64,000 nucleotides of DNA from Streptomyces sp. M92 (GTDB taxonomy: Bacteria > Actinomycetota > Actinomycetes > Streptomycetales > Streptomycetaceae), in the NCBI RefSeq assembly GCF_028473745.1, contig NZ_CP101137.1, forward strand, positions 372,001 to 436,000. The letters are read 5' to 3'. Shown here one piece after another: positions 16,767 through 25,767 of this stretch. The notes beneath the pieces are model-generated. The model was not told the origin of the DNA. It worked only from the letters and a program-made list of their open reading frames with translations, and searched no databases. The position numbers and the translations under genes were made by a program. Within the stretch, counting starts at the first letter, position 1, and the number at the start of each line of letters is the position of its first letter.

Positions 16767-17088
16767 GACGATCAAGCGTAAGCAGCGCGTGCCTCTTGTG
16801 AACAGTGGCGGTCGGACCTGCGGTTACTGGCTGGTCGGTCGGTATGTCGACTACTGTGCGCGAAGGAAACCCCATCCGTGTGACGCAGCGAACATCTCGC
16901 GGGGACCCCCTGTCGGAGAGGCCATACCGGCGGGTAACGTCCGGGCAGTCCAGTCGTGCTCTGGATTTCAACATGTGAATTCCGCAAGGAATCCCGCATG
17001 AGTTGTCCCGAGCGCTTGCCCGAGCCTTGGACCGCACCGTCGCATCACACAGTGTCGTGGCGCCGGCGCCCTATGAGGAGCAGCAGTC
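16767..17088. other. Divergent intergenic region, 322 bases, no gene
   Basis: Lies between the divergent phosphoesterase and fadD genes. It is less GC-rich than its surroundings and has the small frames common by chance, none with a ribosome binding site and coding bias. It must hold both promoters. GAGGAG at 17075-17080 is the fadD ribosome binding site. I could not pick convincing -35/-10 pairs. Confidence 0.5.
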
Positions 17089-18924
17089 TTGCGCGAGTTC
17101 AGCCTTCCGGCTTTGTACGAGGTCCCTTCGGACGGAAACCTGACCGACATCGTCCGTCGAAACGCCGCGCAGCACCCGGACGTCGCCGTCATCTCCCGCA
17201 AGGTGAGCGAAGCGAAATGGGGGTCCCCCCGGACGGAGTCCGGGGGAGGCGCCTGGCAGGACGTGACCGCCCGCGACTTCCTCGCCGAGGTGCAGTCCGC
17301 CGCCAAGGGCCTCATCGCCTCCGGCGTGCAGCCGGGCGACCGGGTCGGGCTGATGTCCCGTACGCGCTACGAGTGGACGCTGCTGGACTTCGCGATCTGG
17401 AGCGCGGGCGCGATCACCGTGCCGGTGTACGAGACCAGCTCGCCCGAGCAGGTGCAGTGGATCCTCAGCGACTCGGGCGCCACCGCGTGCGTCGTGGAGT
17501 CCGCCGGGCACGCCGCCTCCGTCGAGTCGGTGCGCGAGCGGCTGCCCGCCCTCAAGAACGTCTGGCAGATCGACGCCGGCGCCGTGGAGGAGCTGGGGCG
17601 CCTGGGCCAGGACGTCACGGACCAGGCCGTCGAGGAGCGGGGCTCGATCGCCAAGGCCGACGACCCGGCGACCATCGTCTACACCTCCGGCACCACCGGC
17701 CGTCCCAAGGGCTGCGTGCTCAGCCACCGCAGCTTCTTCGCCGAGTGCGGGAACGTGGTGGAGCGGCTGCGTCCGCTCTTCCGCACCGGTGAGTGCTCGG
17801 TCCTGCTCTTCCTCCCGCTCGCCCACGTCTTCGGCCGCCTCGTCCAGGTCGCGCCGATGATCGCGCCGATCAAGCTGGGCTGCGTCCCGGACATCAAGAA
17901 CCTCACCGACGAACTGGCCGCCTTCCGCCCGACCCTGATCCTCGGTGTGCCGCGCGTCTTCGAGAAGGTGTACAACTCGGCGCGCGCCAAGGCGCAGGCC
18001 GACGGCAAGGGCAAGATCTTCGACAAGGCCGCGGACACGGCGATCGCGTACAGCAAGGCGCTGGACACGCCGTCCGGTCCGTCCCTCGGGCTGAGGATCA
18101 AGCACAAGGTCTTCGACAAGCTCGTCTACGGCAAGCTCCGCACGGTCCTCGGCGGGCGCGGCGAGTACGCCATCTCCGGCGGCGCCCCGCTCGGCGAGCG
18201 GCTCGGTCACTTCTTCCGCGGCATCGGCTTCACGGTGCTGGAGGGCTACGGTCTGACCGAGTCCTGCGCGGCCACCGCCTTCAACCCCTGGGACCGGCAG
18301 AAGATCGGCACGGTCGGCCAGCCGCTGCCGGGCTCCGTGGTGCGCATCGCGGACGACGGGGAGGTGCTGCTGCACGGCGAGCACCTGTTCAAGGAGTACT
18401 GGAACAACCCGTCCGCCACCGCCGAGGCGCTGGCGGACGGCTGGTTCCACACCGGCGACATCGGCACCCTCGACGAGGACGGCTATCTGCGGATCACCGG
18501 CCGCAAGAAGGAGATCATCGTCACCGCGGGCGGCAAGAACGTCGCCCCGGCCGTGATCGAGGACCGCATCCGCGCGCACGCGCTGGTCGCGGAGTGCATG
18601 GTCGTCGGCGACGGGCGGCCGTTCGTGGGCGCGCTGGTCACCATCGACGAGGAGTTCCTCGGGCGGTGGTGCGCGGACCACGGGAAGCCGGCCGGCTCGA
18701 CCGCGGTGTCGCTGCGCGAGGACCCGGATCTGCTCGCGGCGATCCAGGACGCGATCGACGACGGGAACTCGGCGGTGTCCAAGGCGGAGTCGGTGCGGAA
18801 GTTCCGGGTGCTGTCGGCTCAGTTCACCGAGGAGTCGGGGCACTTGACGCCTTCGCTGAAGCTGAAGCGGAGTGTTGTGGCGAAGGACTACGCGGACGAG
18901 ATCGAGGCGATTTACGCCAAGTAG
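17089..18924 (+). CDS. fadD: Long-chain fatty-acid-CoA ligase
   Basis: 611 residues. ATP-dependent acyl-CoA synthetase of the adenylate-forming family: YTSGTTGRPKG (about 198-208), LEGYGLTES, the GDIG motif of WFHTGDIGTLDEDGYLRITGRKKEII, and the C-terminal lysine in LTPSLKLKRSVV. Forms acyl-CoA from free fatty acids for degradation or lipid synthesis. TTG start at 17089 has GAGGAG 8 bases upstream. Residues 40-54 (SEAKWGSPRTESGGG) have no counterpart in the family; they are encoded by an inserted palindromic repeat that keeps the frame. The active-site motifs are intact, so the enzyme should work. Confidence 0.95.
   Translation: MREFSLPALYEVPSDGNLTDIVRRNAAQHPDVAVISRKVSEAKWGSPRTESGGGAWQDVTARDFLAEVQSAAKGLIASGVQPGDRVGLMSRTRYEWTLLDFAIWSAGAITVPVYETSSPEQVQWILSDSGATACVVESAGHAASVESVRERLPALKNVWQIDAGAVEELGRLGQDVTDQAVEERGSIAKADDPATIVYTSGTTGRPKGCVLSHRSFFAECGNVVERLRPLFRTGECSVLLFLPLAHVFGRLVQVAPMIAPIKLGCVPDIKNLTDELAAFRPTLILGVPRVFEKVYNSARAKAQADGKGKIFDKAADTAIAYSKALDTPSGPSLGLRIKHKVFDKLVYGKLRTVLGGRGEYAISGGAPLGERLGHFFRGIGFTVLEGYGLTESCAATAFNPWDRQKIGTVGQPLPGSVVRIADDGEVLLHGEHLFKEYWNNPSATAEALADGWFHTGDIGTLDEDGYLRITGRKKEIIVTAGGKNVAPAVIEDRIRAHALVAECMVVGDGRPFVGALVTIDEEFLGRWCADHGKPAGSTAVSLREDPDLLAAIQDAIDDGNSAVSKAESVRKFRVLSAQFTEESGHLTPSLKLKRSVVAKDYADEIEAIYAK
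17203..17250. repeat. Short G/C palindrome inserted in frame in fadD (dispersed family, copy iii)
   Basis: CCCCCCGGAC (17225-17234), loop GGA, GTCCGGGGG (17238-17246) is a near-perfect hairpin preceded by GCGAAGCGAAATGGGGG. The same core with loop GGA appears at 63421-63443. It encodes the extra residues 40-54 of the acyl-CoA ligase. Confidence 0.75.
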
Positions 18925-18970
18925 GGGCGCCTTCTGGGTGCCGGGTGCGGTTCGTCGGCGGCTTCCCGTC

Positions 18971-19007
18971 CGTTGTGGCTGGTCGCGCAGTTCCCCGCGC
19001 CCCTGAG
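18971..19007. repeat. Dispersed intergenic repeat (copy B)
   Basis: Contains GGCTGGTCGCGCAGTTCCCC followed by GCGCCCCTGAGG, the core shared with copies A, C, D and E. It lies in the 119-base gap between the convergent fadD and glycosyltransferase genes, where a terminator would be expected, though no long hairpin is visible in this copy. Confidence 0.7.
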
Positions 19008-19043
19008 GCTCCTCACGTCCCCTGCGTCCGAAAGGTGCCCGCG

Positions 19044-20186
19044 TTACAGCAGCGCCTTCAGGTGCTCTGCCAGCAGGTCCCAGCGCCACTTCTCCTCCAC
19101 CCAGGCCCGGCCCCTCTCGCCCATCCTGCGGCGCAGCTCCGGGTCGGCGAGGAGGGTGACGACGCGGTCGGCGGTCTGTTCCTCGGAGTCACCCCGCACC
19201 ACCCACCCCGTCTCGCCGTCGAGGACGGCGTCGGGGGCGCCGCCCGAGTCGCCGGCGACGACGGGCAGGCCGGTCGCGGAGGCCTCCAGGTAGACGATGC
19301 CCAGGCCCTCCACGTCGAGTCCGCCCCGGCGGGTGCGGCAGGGCATGGCGAAGACGTCCCCGGCGCCGTAGTGCGCGGGCAGTTCGGACCAGGGGACGGC
19401 GCCGGTGAAGTGGACGGAGGCGGCGACGCCGACGTCCTCGGCGAGGCGGCGCAGTTCCTTCTCGTAGGGGCCGCCGCCGACGATCAGCAGGACGGCGTCC
19501 GGCTCGGCGGCGAGGATGCGCGGCATCGCCCGGATCAGGGTGTCCTGGCCCTTGCGGGGGACCAGCCGCGAGACGCAGACGACGACCGGGCGGTCGGTCA
19601 GGCCCAGCCGGGCCCGCACCTCGTCGCCGCCGCTGGCGGGGTGGAAGGTCTTCTCGTCCACGCCGGGCGGCAGCTGCACCATCCGTGCGGCCGCCTCGGG
19701 CGTGAGCGCGCCCGCGATCCGGGAGCGCGTGTACTCGCCGAGGTAGGTGATCGTGTCCGTGGACTCCCCGATCCGGCGCAGCAGTTGCCGGGCGGCGGGC
19801 AGCTGGGCCCAGCCCGCCTCGTGGCCGTGGGTGGTGGCGACGAGGCGTTCGGCGCCCGCTCTGCGCAGTGCCGGGGCCATCAGGCCGAGGGGCGCGGCCG
19901 CACCGAACCACACCGAGGTGCACCCGTGCTCGCGCAGCAGCCGGACGGCCGTACGGGTCGCGCCCGGCGTCGGCAGCAGCATCGTCGTGCGGTCGCGTAC
20001 GACGGTGAAGGGCTGCTCGGCGTCGAAGGCGGCGGTGGCCTCGACGCCCTCGCGGCCGCGCTTCCAGGTGGAGGCGTAGACGACGAGCCGCTCGGGGTCC
20101 AGCCGTAGCGCCATGTTGTGCAGGAAGGCCTGGATGCCGCCCGGCCGGGGCGGGAAGTCGTTCGTCACGATCAAGGTCTTGCGCAC
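19044..20186 (-). CDS. GT4 glycosyltransferase (PimB/PimC-like mannosyltransferase)
   Basis: 380 residues, GT-B fold. N-terminal TNDFPPRPGGIQAFLHNMA is the acceptor loop typical of phosphatidylinositol mannosyltransferases. SRLVPRKGQDTLIRAMP and the donor-binding GLGIVYLEASATGLPVVAGDSGG (E-x7-E) follow. Likely uses GDP-mannose at the cytoplasmic membrane face. GTG at 20186, weak AGGG upstream. Divergent, across 129 bases, from a polyprenol-dependent GT87-type protein, which suggests a shared glycolipid pathway. Confidence 0.88.
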   Translation of the reverse strand: MRKTLIVTNDFPPRPGGIQAFLHNMALRLDPERLVVYASTWKRGREGVEATAAFDAEQPFTVVRDRTTMLLPTPGATRTAVRLLREHGCTSVWFGAAAPLGLMAPALRRAGAERLVATTHGHEAGWAQLPAARQLLRRIGESTDTITYLGEYTRSRIAGALTPEAAARMVQLPPGVDEKTFHPASGGDEVRARLGLTDRPVVVCVSRLVPRKGQDTLIRAMPRILAAEPDAVLLIVGGGPYEKELRRLAEDVGVAASVHFTGAVPWSELPAHYGAGDVFAMPCRTRRGGLDVEGLGIVYLEASATGLPVVAGDSGGAPDAVLDGETGWVVRGDSEEQTADRVVTLLADPELRRRMGERGRAWVEEKWRWDLLAEHLKALL

Positions 20187-20315
20187 GCCGCCGACCCTAC
20201 CGAACCGCCCGGGCGGGCCCGGGCCCGCCCGCGTACTGTGGCACCCGCACAGGTGTCCGGGCATCATGGCCGCACGGCAGGGCACGCGGAGGACCGGGGA
20301 CCGGGCAGGGAGCAC

Positions 20316-21557
20316 GTGGAGACGACGGATGCGAGGCGGTCCGCGGTGTGGCTGCTCACGGCCTGGGGCGCCACGCGGCTGGTCCTGCTGCTGTTCGTGC
20401 TGAAGGTGTGGGTCTTCCCGGGGCCGGACGTCACCAGTGACGTGTCCGTCATCTACTGGAACTGGTACGAGATCCTGCGTACCGGAACGTTTCCCCTGGA
20501 CGACGTCACCTGGCAGTACCCGCCCGTCGCCGCCCTCGCGATCCTCTCCCCCGCCCTGCTGCCCTTCCTGGAGTACACGACGGCCTTCTTCGTGCTGGCC
20601 TGCCTCGCCGACCTGGCCGTGCTCGCCCTGCTGTGGCACGCGGGCCGCGGGTCCGGGCGTTCGCCGCGCGGGGCGTGGGTGTGGGTGGTGGGCGTGCCGC
20701 TGCTCGGCCCGACGGTGTACGCCCGCTACGACGTGATGGTGACGACCGTCGCGGTGGCGGCGCTGCTGGCCGCGGGCCGGCATCCGCGGACGGCGGGTGC
20801 CCTGGTGGGGCTGGGGGCGATGCTGAAGGTGTGGCCGGCGCTGGTGCTGCTCGGGATGCGCGGGCGGGCGCGCTGGGCCGCCGCGGCGCTGAGCGCGGCG
20901 GGGCTGGCGGTGGTGTTCGCCGTGTCGATGCCGGGGGCGTTCGCGTTCGTCACGTTCCAGCGCGACCGGGGCACCGAGGTGGAGTCGCTGGGCGCGCTGG
21001 TCTTCCACGTGGCCCGGCAGTTCGGCTGGGACGGCGAGGTGCTGCTGAACTACGGCTCGGTCGAGTTCCTCGGCCCGCACGTGGGCACGGTGAGCAAGGT
21101 GGCGCTGGCGCTGACCGCCCTGGCGTTCGGCTGGCTGCTGCTGTGGCGGCTGGCGGCCTCCCGGTTCGCGGCGCACACGGCGGCGGACGCGGCGTTCGCG
21201 GCGGTGCTGATGTTCACGGTCACCAGCCGGGTGATAAGCCCGCAGTACCTGGTGTGGCTGATCGGTACGGCGGCGGTCTGCCTGTGCTTCCGGGCGAGCC
21301 GGATGCGTCTGCCGGTCGTCCTGGTGCTGGTGGCGAGCCTGGTGACGGTGCTGGAGTTCCCGCTGTACTTCGCGGAGGTCGTGGCGAGCGATCCGCTCGG
21401 CGTCACGCTGCTGTTCGTCCGCAACGGTCTGCTGGTGGCCGCCGCGCTCCTCGCGGCCCGCGTCCTGTGGCACGACACGGTGTCGCGCGGGCGGGCCGGG
21501 CAGCGGGGCCGGTTCAGCCCAGCTCCGTCCGCAGATACTCCCGCCACCGCGCCGTGA
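20316..21557 (+). CDS. Polyprenol-phosphate-dependent glycosyltransferase, GT87/DUF2029 membrane protein
   Basis: 413 residues with about 9-10 membrane helices. The first extracytoplasmic loop contains DVTSDVSVIYWNWYEIL with the acidic residues expected of GT-C enzymes, then VTWQYPPVAAL, typical of alpha-mannosyltransferases of the PimE/GT87 type. Likely adds mannose from polyprenyl phosphate mannose to a glycolipid outside the membrane. GTG at 20316 with AGGGAG 4 bases upstream. Overlaps the convergent lipoprotein gene by 44 bases. Confidence 0.82.
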   Translation: METTDARRSAVWLLTAWGATRLVLLLFVLKVWVFPGPDVTSDVSVIYWNWYEILRTGTFPLDDVTWQYPPVAALAILSPALLPFLEYTTAFFVLACLADLAVLALLWHAGRGSGRSPRGAWVWVVGVPLLGPTVYARYDVMVTTVAVAALLAAGRHPRTAGALVGLGAMLKVWPALVLLGMRGRARWAAAALSAAGLAVVFAVSMPGAFAFVTFQRDRGTEVESLGALVFHVARQFGWDGEVLLNYGSVEFLGPHVGTVSKVALALTALAFGWLLLWRLAASRFAAHTAADAAFAAVLMFTVTSRVISPQYLVWLIGTAAVCLCFRASRMRLPVVLVLVASLVTVLEFPLYFAEVVASDPLGVTLLFVRNGLLVAAALLAARVLWHDTVSRGRAGQRGRFSPAPSADTPATAP

Positions 21558-22707
21558 ACTCCTCGGGCGTCGTGCCGAGCACCTCGCGCATCGCGTCCTC
21601 CACGGCGCCCGCCCGCCGGTCGTGTGCGCCGACGGCGCGGTAGAAGGCGTCCAGCCGGTCCTCGCCCCACTGGTCGGCGATCATCAGACAGGCCAGCCAG
21701 CCGCCCTCGTAGGCGCGGGCCAGTCGGTCGGCGTCGGCGGTGAAGCCGAAGTCGTCGTCGGCCGGCAGCTCCGCGGGCGTCCGGCCCTCGGAGACCGCGC
21801 GGGCCAGTTCGGGGGCGGCCTGGGCGGGGGTGCGGTCGCTGTCGCGGTAGCCGGCCCAGTCGGCGTAGCCCTCGGAGAGCCACAGCGGGGTGGCGGCGGT
21901 GGTGTCGGCGCGGGTGGCGACGTGGGTGGTCTCGTGGGTGAGGACGACCTGTTTGCCGAGGGTGCCGAGGAGCCCGTACGCGTCGGGGTTGACGATGATC
22001 CGGTCGGCGGGCGCGTGCTCCCGGCCGCCGGTCTCGCCGGTGGTGACCGCCGCGATGCCCCGGTAGGAGGAGGCGGGTGAGCCGAGCAGGCCCGCCATCG
22101 CCTCCAGCGACTCGGGGACGAGTACGACGACCCGCCTGGCCCAGTCGCCGTCCCAGGCGTCCGAGACGGCCGGCACCGCCCGGTCGGCCAGGTCCGCGAA
22201 GCCGCGCAGCGCCTCGGTGGACTGGCCCACGCCGAGCACGAGGCTGTGCGTTCCCCGCACGACCCGGACCGTCCCCTGGTCCCACGGCTGCTGGCCGGAC
22301 TTCTCGGCGGGCCGGTCGGACTCGACGGACCACCGGCCGTCCGCACCCTCCCGGTCCAGCCGCACGGTGCGCCGGGTAATGACGGGGCCCCGGTCGTAGC
22401 CGTCGAGCCGGTAGTTCAGCTCGACGTCCGCGGTGGCGGTGTCGCCGGTGCGGTTCACGTCGGTGACGCGGTACGACCACGCGGTCAGCGGCACCGCGGC
22501 GAGGTTGTCGAAGGAGTCCGTGTCGCCGGTACGGGCGTAGGCGGGCCGGTCGTGGCCGAGGACGGCGGCGGCCCGCCGGTCCAGCACCCGCTGCACCTCG
22601 GTGCGGACCGGGTCGGCGGTGGTCCGGCCGCCGCAGGCCACGAGGGACACGAGCAGGAGGCACAGCGCCACCACCGAGGAACCCGACACCCGCCTACGAC
22701 CAGCCAC
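21514..22707 (-). CDS. Lipoprotein with gluzincin-type metallopeptidase motif
   Basis: 397 residues. Lipobox LVAC near residue 25 after a basic N-terminus and hydrophobic stretch, so exported and lipid-anchored. Residues 35-150 resemble a small beta domain; from about 190 comes a peptidase-MA-like domain with VVLTHETTHVATRA (HExxH) and the downstream WLSEGYADW, whose Glu is the third zinc ligand. Predicted zinc peptidase on the cell surface; substrate unknown. GTG at 22707 sits very close to GGGAAG; GTG at 22689 is an alternative. Convergent overlap of 44 bases with the GT87 gene. Confidence 0.85.
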   Translation of the reverse strand: MAGRRRVSGSSVVALCLLLVSLVACGGRTTADPVRTEVQRVLDRRAAAVLGHDRPAYARTGDTDSFDNLAAVPLTAWSYRVTDVNRTGDTATADVELNYRLDGYDRGPVITRRTVRLDREGADGRWSVESDRPAEKSGQQPWDQGTVRVVRGTHSLVLGVGQSTEALRGFADLADRAVPAVSDAWDGDWARRVVVLVPESLEAMAGLLGSPASSYRGIAAVTTGETGGREHAPADRIIVNPDAYGLLGTLGKQVVLTHETTHVATRADTTAATPLWLSEGYADWAGYRDSDRTPAQAAPELARAVSEGRTPAELPADDDFGFTADADRLARAYEGGWLACLMIADQWGEDRLDAFYRAVGAHDRRAGAVEDAMREVLGTTPEEFTARWREYLRTELG

Positions 22708-23270
22708 CTTCCCGATCGTACGGGCGCCGGGCCGCGGGGGACGGTGGACGGGGGAACCCGAAGGAGAACCGGAAGAACCGCCCCCCGCCGGGCGGGCACC
22801 GTACGCGGCCGGCTCCGAGGCGGGTCACCACCGGGGCGGGCCGCACGGAGCGAGCCCCCGGCACACCGAACGCCCCAGCGCGCCGCCGGGTCACCGGAGC
22901 TGGTGCCCGCCCCGCCGAGTGCCCGGCGGACACGTATGCCCCGGCGCCTCCGTCAGAAGCCCGCTCGCCGGCCGAAGCCCCCGGCCCGGCGACTCGGAAC
23001 GGCGCACCGAGACCGAGACCGACAGCCCGCCCGCCGGACCGCGCGACGCCACCGGCCCCGTGAAGCCCGCCCCGGCCACACCCGGCCCACGCCCCCCGGT
23101 CCCCGCGCCCCCACCGCCCTCCTCGTCGTCGGGGGCCACCCGCACAGCGCCTCCTCCGCCGCCCCGACCGCCAGGCAGGACGCGCCCCCTACCCGCACCC
23201 GCCCCCCGCCGGCACCGCCCGGCAGCGACGAACCGCCCCCCGCGACCGGGGTCGCCCGTGCCCGGCCGGT
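22708..23270. other. 563-base GC-rich spacer, no convincing gene
   Basis: Low-complexity C/G-rich sequence. In all six frames it translates to Pro/Arg/Gly/Ser runs without a domain or clear ribosome binding site. Frames that stay open do so because stop codons are rare at this base composition. It lies between two minus-strand genes and holds the lipoprotein gene's promoter at its left end. It may be the remnant of a lost gene, but I see no recognisable residue pattern. Confidence 0.5.
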
Positions 23271-24284
23271 TCAGACCCGCGTCACCGACGACACCGGCAT
23301 CATGCCCACCGGGTCGTAGCGGACGGGGGCGCCGGGGTAGGGCGCGTGGATGACCTGGCCGTTGCCGACGTACATGCCGATGTGGCTGGCGTCGTCCCGG
23401 TAGGCGACGAGGTCGCCGGGGCGGGCCTCGGACAGGGAGACGCGCTGTCCGGCCCCCGACTGGGCCTGCGAGGTGCGCGGCAGGCCGACGCCCGCCTGGG
23501 CGTACGACCACTGGGTCAGGCCGGAGCAGTCGAAGCCGCCGGGGCCGTTGGCGCCCCAGACGTACGGCTTGCCGAGGGCGGAGCGGGCGGCGGCGACGGC
23601 GGCGGCCGCGCGGCCGGAGGCGGGGGCGGCGCCGCCGGGGACGGCCAGGTCGGTGCGGCCGGAGCGGGAGCCGCGGTCGTGGGCGGCGCGCTCCTCGTCG
23701 GGGAGGGAGTTGAGCAGTTCGCGGGCCTCGGCGAGCTTCTTCTCCACCGTCCTCTTGTGGGCGGCCACGGCCTTGCGGCCCTTCTCCAGTTCGGCGAGCT
23801 TGGCGGCGGCCTCGGCGCGGTCCTGGGCCAGGTCGCGCATGGCCTGCTGGAGCTCCTTCAGCCGGCCCGCCTGGTGCGTGGTGACCCGGTCGAGCGCGGA
23901 GGCCTTGTCCAGGTAGTCGTCCGGGTCCGCGGAGAGCAGCAGCGCCAGTGAGGGGTCGATGCCGCCGGAGCGGTACTGGGCGCCGGCCAGCGCACCCAGC
24001 GCGTCGCGCATGGTGTTGATCCGCCCCTGCTTGCGGGCGATGGCGTCCTGCGCCGTGCCGACCTGCTCGCGCAGCGCGTCGGTGCGCGCGTCGGCCTTGT
24101 TGTAGGCCTCGGTCGCCCGCTCCGCCTCCGTGTGGAGCCGGTCCACCTCCGCCCGCCGGTCGTCCTGCGGGGCGGCCGTGGCCGGTACGGCGCCCAGGAG
24201 CGCGGCGGCGACGGAGAACAGGCCGACGGCGGCGGTGGCGCCACGGTCGAACCCGGATGGTGCAAGGCGGCGATGGGACCCCAC
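23271..24284 (-). CDS. Secreted NlpC/P60 cell-wall peptidase (distal copy)
   Basis: 337 residues. Signal peptide at about 1-40 (hydrophobic VGLFSVAAALLGAVPATAAP). A coiled-coil region lies at about 45-200, and a C-terminal NlpC/P60 domain from about 225 has the catalytic Cys in FDCSGLTQWSYAQAG, the His in SHIGMYVGNGQ and the third polar residue in IHAPYPGAPVRY. Cuts peptide stems of peptidoglycan (D-Glu-mDAP/LL-DAP). Chosen GTG at 24284; GGAG is 11 bases upstream. It shares domain order with the adjacent 24496-25536 gene, so the pair is a tandem duplication. Confidence 0.88.
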   Translation of the reverse strand: MGSHRRLAPSGFDRGATAAVGLFSVAAALLGAVPATAAPQDDRRAEVDRLHTEAERATEAYNKADARTDALREQVGTAQDAIARKQGRINTMRDALGALAGAQYRSGGIDPSLALLLSADPDDYLDKASALDRVTTHQAGRLKELQQAMRDLAQDRAEAAAKLAELEKGRKAVAAHKRTVEKKLAEARELLNSLPDEERAAHDRGSRSGRTDLAVPGGAAPASGRAAAAVAAARSALGKPYVWGANGPGGFDCSGLTQWSYAQAGVGLPRTSQAQSGAGQRVSLSEARPGDLVAYRDDASHIGMYVGNGQVIHAPYPGAPVRYDPVGMMPVSSVTRV

Positions 24285-24495
24285 GGGAAGCCGCACTCCT
24301 TCCGCTGGCGGACAGGGAAACGCGGCAGACAGTAACCCCGTGGCGGGGTGCCCACCAACGACCTTCGGGGGCGCGCGACGCCGAACCCCGCCGCTGACGC
24401 AGGTCACCGGCGGGGCGGGGTTCACAACGCGGTCCCGTGATTCGCCCGAACGGGCGGCACGGCGAGGGTCGCTGGGGGAAGGTGCGGGGCCTCGG

Positions 24496-25536
24496 TCAGA
24501 CCCGCACGCCGAACATGAACGGGCCGCCGATGGTGCCCATCGACTCGTAGCGGACGTTCGTGCCGGTGCGCGGTGCGTGCAGGACCTGGCCGTTGCCGGC
24601 GTAGAGGCCGACGTGGTGCAGGTCGCTGAAGAAGAAGACCAGGTCGCCGACCTGGAGGTCGCTCATCGAGGAGATGCGGGTGCCCGCGCCGGTCTGCGCC
24701 TGGGAGGTGCGCGGGATGCCGACACCCGCCTGGGCGTAGGCCCACGACGTCAGGCCCGAGCAGTCGAAGGAGGAGGGACCGGTGGCGCCGTAGACGTAGG
24801 GCGTGCCGATCTTGCTCTGGGCGGCGGCGAAGGCGGCGGCGGCCCGGCCGGAGGCAGGGGTGGAGTTGCCCGAGAGGACCTGGCGCTCGCTGCTGCGGGT
24901 GGCGCGCTGCTCCTCGGCCTGGAGGGCGGCCTTCTCCTGGGCGGTGAGCGAGTTGAGCAGCTTCTGCGCGGAGGAGAGCTTGCCCTGGACTTCCTTCTTC
25001 TTCTTGCCCAGCTCGGTGCGGGTGGCGGAGAGGTCCTTGAGCTTCTCGGACGCCTCGGCGCGCTGCTGGGCGAGGTCGCGCTGCTTCTCCTGGACCTTCT
25101 TCAGCGTCTCGACCTGCTGACCGCTGAGCTGGTCGAGGGTGGAGGCCTTGTCCAGGTAGTCGTCCGGGTCGGCGGACAGGAACAGCTGGAGGGAGGGGTC
25201 TATCCCGCCGGAGCGGTACTGGGAGCTGGCCATCGAACCGAGGCCGTCGCGCAGCTCGTTGAGCTCCTCCTGGCCGCGGGCGACGTTGTCCTGGAGGGTG
25301 GAGATCTCCTTCTGGAGCTTCTCCTGCTTCTCCTTGGCCCCGTTGTACTTCTCGGTGGCCTGCTCCGCCTCCTGGTAGAGCTTGTCGACCTTGGCCTTGA
25401 CCTCGTCCTTGCTCGGCTTCTCGCTCGGGGCGGCGTTGGCGGCCTGGGAGCTGAGAGCGACAGCGGCGGCGGCAGCGGTGGTGAGCACGGTCACGCGCGT
25501 GCGGCTCGGCTGCTTGGGACGACGGTGGGACGCCAC
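24496..25536 (-). CDS. Secreted NlpC/P60 cell-wall peptidase (proximal copy)
   Basis: 346 residues. Signal peptide 1-37 with Ala-rich core ending ANAAP. A long Lys/Glu-rich coiled coil lies at 45-210. NlpC/P60 domain: Cys in FDCSGLTSWAYAQAG, His in HHVGLYAGNGQ, then LHAPRTGTNVRY. GTG at 25536 has AAGGAG 9 bases upstream; an upstream in-frame ATG at 25566 would lie outside the ribosome binding site. More acidic and lysine-rich than its duplicate, which may set when or where it binds the wall. Upstream 230 bases are AT-richer than average and hold the promoter. Confidence 0.9.
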   Translation of the reverse strand: MASHRRPKQPSRTRVTVLTTAAAAAVALSSQAANAAPSEKPSKDEVKAKVDKLYQEAEQATEKYNGAKEKQEKLQKEISTLQDNVARGQEELNELRDGLGSMASSQYRSGGIDPSLQLFLSADPDDYLDKASTLDQLSGQQVETLKKVQEKQRDLAQQRAEASEKLKDLSATRTELGKKKKEVQGKLSSAQKLLNSLTAQEKAALQAEEQRATRSSERQVLSGNSTPASGRAAAAFAAAQSKIGTPYVYGATGPSSFDCSGLTSWAYAQAGVGIPRTSQAQTGAGTRISSMSDLQVGDLVFFFSDLHHVGLYAGNGQVLHAPRTGTNVRYESMGTIGGPFMFGVRV

Positions 25537-25767
25537 GGAGACGAGCTCCTTCTTGAGAGGGATCACCCGTTCGAGGGTTCGATGGGTGACCCTAGTGACC
25601 CACTCGTGATCAGTTCAAATCCTCCACCCGAAAAACCCTGTCACTCACCGCATTCTTTGCCACAACTCACCTGCTGTGACTCCAGGTTGACGCTACGTTG
25701 CGTGACGGTTCCGTCAATACGGGCATACAACTCCGACGTTACGGTTGGCACGAAAGTGGCGCAGGGG

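Noticed and set aside
16684..17001. Frame of 105 codons in the gap before fadD
   Set aside because: Overlaps the phosphoesterase, no ribosome binding site, and its codon usage does not look coding.
22601..23353. Pro/Arg-rich plus-strand frame in the spacer before the NlpC/P60 genes
   Set aside because: Low complexity, overlaps two minus-strand genes, no start signal; open only because stop codons are rare.
25567..25767. Possible c-di-AMP riboswitch before the NlpC/P60 gene, as seen for some Streptomyces wall hydrolases
   Set aside because: The minus-strand leader lacks the conserved blocks of that class and is too short.
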